Of a stretch of DNA of 11,366 nt, positions 6,467 to 11,366 are shown piece after piece. The number at the start of each line of letters is the position of its first letter. The first letter of the stretch is position 1. This DNA is from JBBILG01 sp037445085 (GTDB lineage Bacteria; Pseudomonadota; Gammaproteobacteria; Burkholderiales; Methylophilaceae), in NCBI GenBank assembly GCA_037445085.1, contig JBBILG010000062.1:1-11366 (forward strand), given 5' to 3'. Below the pieces are notes generated by a model. That model was given only the letters and a program-made list of their open reading frames with translations, searched no databases and was not told where the DNA came from. The translations under genes were made by a program, and so were the position numbers.

Positions 6467-6861
6467 TTCTCCGCGGGAGTTTTGACGCCCTGGCTGTTGA
6501 GGGTGAGGACGCCATCCTTTGCCTGGCGCCCGGTTGGCGTGAAGGTGATGGTAAAGGACGGCATCGGTGTTCCGTCGGCGGGATTGTTGTCCACTGTGAT
6601 GCCGTAACCGTAATGCCCACTCACCTCGGTGCCCAGGGGGTAATTGAGCTCTGCCTGGATCGCGTAGACGCGATTCGCCAGCAGATGCTGCTGCTGCCGG
6701 TTGGCGATGTCCATCATGGCTGCCTGGGCGGCCGACCTGTTGCCGCGGATCACGTGATTTTCATAGATGGGCAGCGCGATCATGGCCAATATGCCGACGA
6801 TCACAACCACGATCATCAGCTCGATCAGCGTAAACCCGGAATTCCTGCTCGCCGTTTGCAT
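6454..6861 (-). CDS. pilE: PilE-like type IV pilin (minor pilin of the operon)
   Basis: This is a 135-residue type IVa pilin. A short leader MQTASRNSG is followed by FTLIELMIVVVIVGILAMIALP, with Glu at mature position 5 and the usual Pro in the helix, then IYENHVIRGNRSAAQAAMMDIANRQQQHLL. The C-terminal part has the PilE-like pattern ...RQAKDGVLTLNSQGVKTPAEKW. It contains no cysteine at all, whereas the related proteins generally have a disulfide closing the C-terminal loop. The start is secured by AAGGAGGTG just upstream. In this operon PilE-type proteins are usually minor pilins linking the tip complex to the shaft, which is the most likely role here. A function as major pilin is less likely from context but not excluded. 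It lies second in the operon, before pilV, whereas the Pseudomonas order puts pilE after pilY1. Confidence 0.9.
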   Translation of the reverse strand: MQTASRNSGFTLIELMIVVVIVGILAMIALPIYENHVIRGNRSAAQAAMMDIANRQQQHLLANRVYAIQAELNYPLGTEVSGHYGYGITVDNNPADGTPMPSFTITFTPTGRQAKDGVLTLNSQGVKTPAEKWQR

Positions 6862-6864
6862 GCG

Positions 6865-6873
6865 CACCTCCTT
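6865..6873 (-). promoter_or_regulatory. Strong ribosome binding site of pilE
   Basis: The minus strand reads AAGGAGGTG, with its GGAGG core 5 nt from the ATG at 6861. It is the best Shine-Dalgarno in the window. It rules out the long in-frame extension of this ORF to 7560, which overlaps the upstream pilin gene in another frame. Confidence 0.85.
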
Positions 6874-6896
6874 GTTTTGCACTCTAATCAAATGCG

Positions 6897-6931
6897 CCAG
6901 CCGACGATAGCACCATCCGACCAGCGGCTGG
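6897..6931. other. Inverted repeat in the leader region of pilE
   Basis: CCAGCCG (6897-6903) pairs with CGGCTGG (6925-6931) around a 21-nt loop, within the 158-nt gap between the first pilin gene and pilE. On the minus strand it is followed by CGCATTTGATT, which is not a proper U-tract. It may be an attenuator-like or stabilising hairpin that separates expression of the first gene from the pilE-W-X block, but it may also be chance. I found no convincing -35/-10 pair here. Confidence 0.3.
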
Positions 6932-7019
6932 ATGCGGATCATGAACGGCATGGCCCGCCCATCGTACGGGCCGGCGACATGCGCCGCGCCGCAGGCAAAC
7001 ATGCAAGGGGTGGCCTGCA

Positions 7020-7613
7020 TCAGCAGGCAGTCGAATAGCCGGGGACATGTGCGGCACCGGCAGGCGAGCAGGTCCGCAACCTGCCCAGCCGGCTCACGAT
7101 CACCCGGGTTTGCTTGCCGCCGGGCGAAACAAACCGGACATGGCCGAATGTCCCGTGCATGATCCACGGGCCGCCATCGAAGATGAAACGGTCGCCCGGA
7201 TGGGAGATGTGCAGACTCATGCCCACGCCGGGATGGTCGGTGCTCCTGACGACCTTCTCCTGCCCGCCGATCTGGCACGAGCCCGACACGTTGCAGTCGC
7301 ATGCCGCATCGACCCTGAATCCGTAGCACCAGACCGATCCCCCCGCGCCGGCCCTGAACGTGACCCGAATGCGGGTGTTCCGCTTGATGGCCTCCGATTT
7401 GGCCGCATACAGCTTGGAATACAGGGCGTTCGTCGCGGCCTTCAGGCGCTGATGGGCCATGAGGGTGGAAAAGCCGGGAGCCGCGACCGCCAGCAGCACG
7501 GCCACCACCGCCAGTGCGACCAGTCCCTCGATCAGGGTCAGGCCACGCGGGCGGCTGCAACGGCGCGGCAGCCGTTGCCCGGGCTCTGTATTTTCAGCCG
7601 GAACCGAAACCAA
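7020..7613 (-). CDS. GspH/FimT family minor pseudopilin, first gene of the operon
   Basis: This is a second GspH/FimT-type minor pilin, in the position occupied by fimU/fimT in other minor-pilin operons. The mature protein begins LTLIEGLVALAVVAVLLAVA after the leader end SRPRG; Glu is at position 5, while Leu replaces the commoner Phe at position 1. NALYSKLYAAKSEAIKRN follows, then IRVTFRAG. The C-terminus has LGRLRTCSPAG...STAC, a typical cysteine-bounded loop. I chose a TTG start at 7613 because GGGAGG lies 5 nt upstream and it yields a 197-residue protein. The upstream ATG at 7697 has no ribosome binding site, and its extra 28 residues would read through a repeat arm at 7666-7688. The gene is separated from pilE by 158 nt. 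The family call is firm; the start and the FimU-versus-FimT role are inferred. Confidence 0.85.
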   Translation of the reverse strand: MVSVPAENTEPGQRLPRRCSRPRGLTLIEGLVALAVVAVLLAVAAPGFSTLMAHQRLKAATNALYSKLYAAKSEAIKRNTRIRVTFRAGAGGSVWCYGFRVDAACDCNVSGSCQIGGQEKVVRSTDHPGVGMSLHISHPGDRFIFDGGPWIMHGTFGHVRFVSPGGKQTRVIVSRLGRLRTCSPAGAAHVPGYSTAC

Positions 7614-7618
7614 GCCTG

Positions 7619-7624
7619 CCTCCC
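7619..7624 (-). promoter_or_regulatory. Ribosome binding site supporting a TTG start
   Basis: The minus strand reads GGGAGG, 5 nt before TTG at 7613. No comparable signal precedes the ATG at 7697, so this site decides the start of the first pilin gene. Confidence 0.6.
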
Positions 7625-7634
7625 ATCCGCCCGG

Positions 7635-7655
7635 TCTTGCCGCCCGCCGGCAAGA
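7635..7655. other. Stable hairpin in the 5' leader of the pil operon
   Basis: TCTTGCC (7635-7641) pairs with GGCAAGA (7649-7655) across a 7-nt GC-rich loop. It ends 11 nt upstream of the GGGAGG site of the first pilin gene. If the transcript starts further upstream, this hairpin would sit just before the ribosome binding site and could influence initiation. No U-run follows. Confidence 0.4.
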
Positions 7656-7665
7656 GCTCCACTGG

Positions 7666-7811
7666 AATGATCCTGGAAACCGCGGTTGACCGCTCATCCG
7701 CGATCGTCCGACCCCATGGATCCTGAGGGTTGTGCCCTCGATGACGCGTACCGTTCGGGTGAGCCTGCTGCGAACCCGATTGCGGGCCCAACTGCGGTTT
7801 CCAGGATTATT
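7666..7811. repeat. 146-bp segment bounded by 23-bp imperfect inverted repeats
   Basis: The left arm 7666-7688 (core ATCCTGGAAACCGCGGTT) and the right arm 7789-7811 (core AACTGCGGTTTCCAGGAT) are reverse complements at 21 of 23 positions. The 100-bp interior has no credible ORF. Its only internal structure I noticed is GAGGGTTGTGCCCTC. The layout resembles a small non-autonomous element, or a pair of operator-like sites upstream of the pil operon. I see no flanking target-site duplication. Confidence 0.6.
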
Positions 7812-7817
7812 GGCGAT

Positions 7818-7845
7818 ACATTCGATGCTTCAATCACCCGAATGT
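7818..7845. other. Short inverted repeat ACATTCG/CGAATGT
   Basis: ACATTCG (7818-7824) and CGAATGT (7839-7845) are perfect inverted repeats separated by 14 nt, in the divergent intergenic region. This could be a regulator binding site or part of the adjoining repeat remnant; nothing in the sequence decides between these. Confidence 0.3.
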
Positions 7846-7869
7846 GTGGCAGGCACCGTCCCCGTTCCA

Positions 7870-7944
7870 TAAATAGGGCATAAATAGGGGACACATAAAT
7901 AGGGGACAGTAAATAGGGGACAGACCACAAATAAATAGGGGACA
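7870..7944 (+). repeat. Cluster of TAAATAGGGGACA direct repeats
   Basis: Four identical 13-mers TAAATAGGGGACA start at 7881, 7896, 7910 and 7932, preceded by a shorter variant at 7870-7880 (TAAATAGGGCA). The last two are followed by GACCAC. The block is flanked by ACCGTCCCCGTTC at both ends (about 7855 and 7965). The irregular 14-22 nt spacing and lack of conserved spacers argue against CRISPR. Motifs of the GGGGACAGACCACGG type recur as dispersed intergenic sequence in proteobacterial genomes, often near RAYT/IS200-like transposase genes; none is present here. The rest of 7614-8105 holds no gene, and no clear promoter could be assigned. Confidence 0.8.
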
Positions 7945-8105
7945 GACCACGGTTTTCTGTTAGACCGTCCCCGTTCGCGCGCTGCCGGTGCCCGAAATTC
8001 GCATCGACCACCCTGCGTGGAAGCCTGATCGGCGAACCCCGCCTTCACTCGCCCCCCGAAGTGTGGAAAAATGGCGGTAGTTCAAAAGATTGTCTGGCCA
8101 TCATC

Positions 8106-8636
8106 ATGATCGACCGCGAAGGTTACCGGCCCAACGTGGGCATCATCCTCTGCAACACCCACAACAAGGTGTTCTGGGGCAAGCGCATCCGCGAGCATTC
8201 CTGGCAGTTCCCGCAGGGCGGCATCAAGCACGGCGAATCGCCCGAGCGGGCGATGTACCGCGAGCTGATGGAAGAAGTGGGGCTGCGCCCGGAACACGTG
8301 CGCATCCTCGGCCGCACGCGCGATTGGCTGCGCTACGATGTGCCGGCCAGTTGGGTGCGCCGCGAGTGGCGCGGCAGCTACAAGGGGCAAAAGCAGATCT
8401 GGTATCTGCTGCGCCTGGTCGGGCGGGATTCGGACGTCTCGCTGCGCGCCAGCGGCCACCCGGAATTCGATGCCTGGCGCTGGAGCGATTACTGGGTGCC
8501 GCTGGAGGGCGTGATCGAGTTCAAGCGCGAGGTGTATCGCCAGGCGCTCGGCGAACTGGCGCCGCTCCTGTCGGCGGATCGCCCGCGCCATCGGCGCGAG
8601 CAAGGCGGCCACGGCGGTATCGCCCCGGCCACTTGA
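8106..8636 (+). CDS. rppH: RNA pyrophosphohydrolase RppH (Nudix hydrolase)
   Basis: RppH removes pyrophosphate from the 5' end of primary transcripts, leaving a monophosphate that triggers RNase E-dependent mRNA decay in the cytoplasm. The 176-residue product has the family start MIDREGYRPNVGIILCN. It carries a perfect Nudix box G38-x5-E44-x7-R52-E53-L-x-E56-E57-x-G59-L, with the E53/E56/E57 metal ligands. Downstream are the conserved WLRYDVPASWVRREWRGSYKGQKQIWYLL region and HPEFDAWRWSDYWVPLEGVIEFKREVY. Its length equals that of E. coli RppH. The start at 8106 follows the universal family N-terminus although no clear Shine-Dalgarno precedes it; a GTG at 8061 would add 15 unrelated residues. 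It is transcribed divergently from the pil operon, across the repeat-rich gap. No functional link to the pilus is implied. Confidence 0.96.
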   Translation: MIDREGYRPNVGIILCNTHNKVFWGKRIREHSWQFPQGGIKHGESPERAMYRELMEEVGLRPEHVRILGRTRDWLRYDVPASWVRREWRGSYKGQKQIWYLLRLVGRDSDVSLRASGHPEFDAWRWSDYWVPLEGVIEFKREVYRQALGELAPLLSADRPRHRREQGGHGGIAPAT

Positions 8637-8646
8637 GCGGCACCTT

Positions 8647-8669
8647 GGCCGGGGGGATGCGCCCTGGCC
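8647..8669 (+). terminator. Weak hairpin after rppH
   Basis: GGCCGGGG (8647-8654) can pair with CCCTGGCC (8662-8669), with one G-T pair and a 7-nt loop, about 10 nt past the rppH stop. No T-run follows, so if it has a role it is a 3'-end stabiliser or Rho-assisted site rather than a true intrinsic terminator. Confidence 0.25.
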
Positions 8670-8729
8670 AGCCGTTGCCCATCATTCCGCCGGCGCCGGT
8701 TCGATCTTTCGCTTCACTCATTTGGCCGC

Positions 8730-9410
8730 ATGCCAGGAACTTCGTTCTCCGCCCAATTGCTGCCGGCGGTTGAAATCACCGCCGACGACACTCCCACCGC
8801 CAGCGTCATCTGGCTGCACGGCCTGGGCGCCGACGGCCATGACTTCGCGCCGGTGGTGCAGGCCATGCAGCCGCTGCCGCACATCCGCTTCATCCTGCCG
8901 CATGCGCCGCACATGCCGGTGACGCTCAACGGCGGCTATGCGATGCCGGCATGGTATGACCTCTACGGCGCCAATCTTGCCGCGCATCAGGATGAAGCGG
9001 GCATGCTGGCCTCACGCGCGCGCATCGACGCATGGATCGCGCAGGAAGTCGCGCACGGCATCCAGCCCGCGCGCATCCTGCTGGCGGGCTTTTCGCAGGG
9101 CGGCGCCATCGCGCTGCTGACCGGGCTGCTGCGGCCGCAGCGGCTGGCGGGAGTGATCGCGCTCTCCACCTATCTGCCGCTGCCAGAAAAACTGGCGCAC
9201 GAGGCAGCGCCAGCCAGCCGGAAAACGCCGATCTTCATGGCCCACGGCCTATGGGACAACATCGTCCCGCTGCGCACCGGCGCCGCCTCGCGGGCACGAC
9301 TGGAAGAAATAGGCCATGCCGTGGAATGGCACGAATACGCCATGCCGCACGCGGTATGCGACGAGGAAATCGCGGACATCCGCGCGTTCATCCTGCGAGC
9401 GTTGCCATGA
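8730..9410 (+). CDS. Carboxylesterase/phospholipase family alpha/beta-hydrolase
   Basis: This is a cytoplasmic serine hydrolase of the small carboxylesterase/lysophospholipase-like family (bacterial carboxylesterase II, relatives of acyl-protein thioesterases). It would cleave short-chain esters or thioesters; the natural substrate is unknown. The 226-residue product shows the oxyanion-hole motif HGLGADGHDF (30-39), the segment FILPHAP (54-60), and PAWYDLYG (73-80). The nucleophile elbow is GFSQGG with Ser122. The acid lies in HGLWDNIVP (Asp176) and the catalytic base in AMPHAVCDEEI (His207), so the triad is complete. There is no signal peptide. The start is the first ATG in frame, with only a weak ribosome binding site, 93 nt after rppH on the same strand. 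It may be co-transcribed with rppH. Confidence 0.93.
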   Translation: MPGTSFSAQLLPAVEITADDTPTASVIWLHGLGADGHDFAPVVQAMQPLPHIRFILPHAPHMPVTLNGGYAMPAWYDLYGANLAAHQDEAGMLASRARIDAWIAQEVAHGIQPARILLAGFSQGGAIALLTGLLRPQRLAGVIALSTYLPLPEKLAHEAAPASRKTPIFMAHGLWDNIVPLRTGAASRARLEEIGHAVEWHEYAMPHAVCDEEIADIRAFILRALP

Positions 9411-9436
9411 GTGGCGGGCGATACCGGACCAGGCTC

Positions 9437-9520
9437 CACCCTCGATACGGCGCTTGCGCGACCGCTCGGGACGAACGGGGTAGTGCCTACTTCTCCTTCG
9501 ACACGCTCAGGACGGGCTCT
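9437..9520. repeat. Two degenerate copies of a CTTCGACA-GCTCAGGACGAACGG-type dispersed repeat
   Basis: In the gap between the convergent esterase and PilZ-like genes, CCTCGATACG...CGCTCGGGACGAACGGG (about 9439-9480) and CCTTCGACACGCTCAGGACGG (about 9495-9515) share the same order of blocks. The first carries about 14 extra bases including GCGCTTGCGC. Sequences of the type TTCGACAGGCTCAGGACGAACGG recur between genes in many proteobacterial genomes. No clear terminator is visible in 9411-9588. Confidence 0.45.
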
Positions 9521-9588
9521 TGGAACCTATTTCAGCCTGCGGCGAGCATGGAGAGCCGGCTGCGCCGCGCCAATGCCCCTGTCGGGTA

Positions 9589-11268
9589 TTATTCCGCGCC
9601 TTCTTGTCCGGACAGCATGACTTCGGCGCGCACCCAGTCGTCGCGCTGTTCGAGCGCGCGGCCGAGCCTGACTTGGCCGTGGTGGGTATCGGTGCGCAGC
9701 TCGAAAATGCCGCCTTCGATGAACTCGGCGCGCGGCATCAGCAAGGTTGAGCGGACCCCCTTCTCTGCGTCGCCCGGCAGGTAGATGGCGGGAAAAGGCG
9801 GCTGCCCCTGGGCGGTGAGGGCGAAGGCGAGAAAGATGTCGGGGGGCAGGAATTCCTGGGCCTCGCGGCCGTGGGCGAGCAGCTTCATGCGCACCCAGGT
9901 GGGCGTATGGCTGATGACCTCGATGCCGACCCGGCGCATGTCGTCGTCTTCCTGCTGCACGCTGCGCACGACGCCGAGCGCGGGCATGTCCGGGTTCATC
10001 TCGTAATCCAGCAGCACCAGCTTGCCCGGGCGCAGCCACAGGTTCATGCCGGCATCCACCATGGCGCCGAAGCCGTGGATGCTCTCGTTGCGGATGCGCC
10101 ACTGGATGCGACCGCCGCCGGCGAGCACCAGTTCGTCCTGCTGGTATGCAGCCTGGCGCACCTCGGCCGGCAGCGGCCGGCCCAGCAGATCGTCGTACTG
10201 CGGCTGCCAGCGGCGGCTGTAGAAGACGTTCTTGACGTGCTGACAGATGTTCTGGATGCCGTGCACCACCTGTGCCTGCTTTTCCACCGCATTGCGCTCC
10301 TCGCCGCGGCGCTGGCGCAGGTGGTAGTAGCGCGACCACTCCACCAGGATGCGGTCGGCAAGCAGGCGGCAGTCGGCATAATCGATGCCGGGGGCGAGGA
10401 CAAGATCATCCGGCAGCCTGTCCTGCTGCAGGTAGTGGGTGAGGCGCTCCACCTGCATGACCAGGCGGTCGGTATCCCAGTAGCGGTTGCCGGGGGAGGG
10501 CTGGAAGTGGCGCAGGCGGCGGCCGCCGCGGTCGTCGTCCAGATCGACGAAGAACAGGTGGCGCGCCGGGTCGTACTCGGCCTGCAGATCGACGCAGCGG
10601 CACCACTGGCCGATCCAGTGCGCGACCATTTCGATTTCCGCCTTGAGCATGCTGGTGTGGTTGAGGGTATCCAGCATGAGCGTCTCGACGTAGCAGCTCA
10701 CGACCGTGGTTTCGGCCCCGCCCGGATAGCGGTGCAGCGGCGTCTGTGTGCAGCCGAGGTTTTCCGCCGTGCGGTAGAGATCATGCAGACGCAGCCAGCC
10801 ACCTGCCGGCATGGCCTGGTAGCGCATGTAGTGCCATCTGGCCGCGCGGCGCAGCGTATCGACGAGGTTGAGCAGGATCTGCGGCACCTCGCCGGCAAGT
10901 GGGGAGGTGGAGGGGTGGGCGTCGTGGTGTTCCAGCAGCACGCGATAGGCGGCATCGAGCGCGCGGTAGCTGTCGTGCACGGCGCGCCACAGCCGCTCGT
11001 CAATCTCGGCGGCGAGGGTGGGCGCCGCGGCGTACTGCTGCACCAGCGCCGTGAGGTTACCGCGGCTCTCCGCGTCGATGTGCAGCAACGCCTGCAAGGC
11101 TGCCCGGTTGCGCGGTTGGCCGGGGGCGGCGAATTCCCGCAGATACCGCACGATGATGTCCTGCGCGGCCAGATAGTCGTGGCGCGGTAGCCGTTCCAGC
11201 CAGCTCGCGTCCAGAACGCCTCCGCCGGGCATGAGGGTGGCCTTGAGTTTGCCGATCAGGCTGGCCAT
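9589..11268 (-). CDS. Uncharacterised 559-residue protein with a PilZ-like C-terminal half
   Basis: I do not recognise a named gene. There is no signal peptide or membrane segment, so the protein is probably cytoplasmic. Residues 1 to about 370 appear mostly helical, rich in Leu, Arg, Tyr and Trp. From about 380 the pattern becomes beta-rich: RIQWRIRNESIHGFGAMV contains NESIHG (394-399), which fits the (D/N)xSxxG half of the PilZ c-di-GMP signature, with Arg387, Arg391 and Arg393 just before it. LRPGKLVLLDYEM and GVVRSVQ...RRVGIEVIS follow in the order of PilZ barrel strands. A second beta-rich segment (about 490-550, PAIYLPGDAEKG...IFELRT) may be another barrel. The canonical RxxxR spacing is not evident, so c-di-GMP binding is only a hypothesis. 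The start ATG has a weak GGGA upstream. The gene converges on the esterase; its promoter region (11269-11366) is cut by the window edge. Confidence 0.75.
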   Translation of the reverse strand: MASLIGKLKATLMPGGGVLDASWLERLPRHDYLAAQDIIVRYLREFAAPGQPRNRAALQALLHIDAESRGNLTALVQQYAAAPTLAAEIDERLWRAVHDSYRALDAAYRVLLEHHDAHPSTSPLAGEVPQILLNLVDTLRRAARWHYMRYQAMPAGGWLRLHDLYRTAENLGCTQTPLHRYPGGAETTVVSCYVETLMLDTLNHTSMLKAEIEMVAHWIGQWCRCVDLQAEYDPARHLFFVDLDDDRGGRRLRHFQPSPGNRYWDTDRLVMQVERLTHYLQQDRLPDDLVLAPGIDYADCRLLADRILVEWSRYYHLRQRRGEERNAVEKQAQVVHGIQNICQHVKNVFYSRRWQPQYDDLLGRPLPAEVRQAAYQQDELVLAGGGRIQWRIRNESIHGFGAMVDAGMNLWLRPGKLVLLDYEMNPDMPALGVVRSVQQEDDDMRRVGIEVISHTPTWVRMKLLAHGREAQEFLPPDIFLAFALTAQGQPPFPAIYLPGDAEKGVRSTLLMPRAEFIEGGIFELRTDTHHGQVRLGRALEQRDDWVRAEVMLSGQEGAE

Positions 11269-11366
11269 GACACGGATTCCCGCGCTGCGACCGCCGTGGC
11301 ACGACCCGGCGGTGCGGTGGTCCCGGTCGTTTGGACAGCCACCGGGGAGGAATAAGCTAAGGCCGG

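Noticed and set aside
7640..7665. Sigma-54 (-24/-12) promoter upstream of the pil operon
   Set aside because: TGG and TTGC elements are visible on the minus strand, but the GG-to-GC spacing is about 7 instead of 10.
7870..7944. CRISPR array
   Set aside because: The units are only 13 nt, spacers are 1-9 nt and partly identical, and no cas genes are present.
7686..8011. Small ORFs in the divergent intergenic region containing repeated SPIY/VPYL peptides
   Set aside because: The peptides are simply translations of the TAAATAGGGGACA array and of the 23-bp inverted repeat; there is no start signal.
9871..11190. A 439-residue plus-strand ORF opposite the PilZ-like gene
   Set aside because: Its His/Ala/Val-rich composition is typical of antisense reading. 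The minus-strand frame gives a protein with realistic secondary-structure patterning and longer length.

Overview
The window looks like a stretch of chromosome from a GC-rich betaproteobacterium. The evidence is the RppH/NudH sequence, which carries the betaproteobacterial-type start and core, and the set of type IVa pilus minor pilins. A gammaproteobacterium with the same operon layout is not excluded. No rRNA, tRNA, CRISPR array, phage gene or intact transposase is visible.

From about 7613 down to 254, seven genes run on the minus strand and form one type IV pilus accessory operon. In transcription order they are a GspH/FimT-type minor pseudopilin (TTG start), a PilE-like pilin, PilV, PilW, PilX, the large secreted tip/adhesin protein PilY1, and a second GspH/FimT-type protein. 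pilE-pilV-pilW-pilX are tightly packed: the stop of one gene overlaps the start of the next, with ATGA or GTGA junctions. pilX-pilY1 and pilY1-fimT are separated by 88 and about 160 nt. Together these proteins would build the priming complex at the pilus tip that starts assembly and displays PilY1. The core T4P machinery (pilB, pilC, pilD, pilQ, pilM-P) is not in the window.

The plus-strand part on the right has rppH (8106-8636, RNA pyrophosphohydrolase) and then a small alpha/beta-hydrolase of the carboxylesterase/phospholipase family (8730-9410). Facing them, on the minus strand (9589-11268), is a 559-residue cytoplasmic protein with a helical N-terminal half and a beta-rich C-terminal half. 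It carries an NxSxxG PilZ-like signature, so it is a candidate c-di-GMP-binding protein of unproved function.

The non-coding DNA is the more unusual part. A palindromic GTAGGAGC-type REP doublet (REPIN) sits directly upstream of the last pilin gene. A 40-bp exact inverted copy of its arm plus flank lies at the left window edge, so this fimT gene is bracketed by inverted REP-linked repeats. The divergent region between the pil operon and rppH (7614-8105) has no gene but holds a 23-bp imperfect inverted repeat and a cluster of four identical 13-mers (TAAATAGGGGACA), which look like remains of mobile or repeat elements. Between the convergent esterase and PilZ-like genes lie two degenerate copies of another dispersed repeat type. 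I see no convincing new defence or other multi-gene system. The operon is a recognisable T4P minor-pilin cluster with some interesting deviations.
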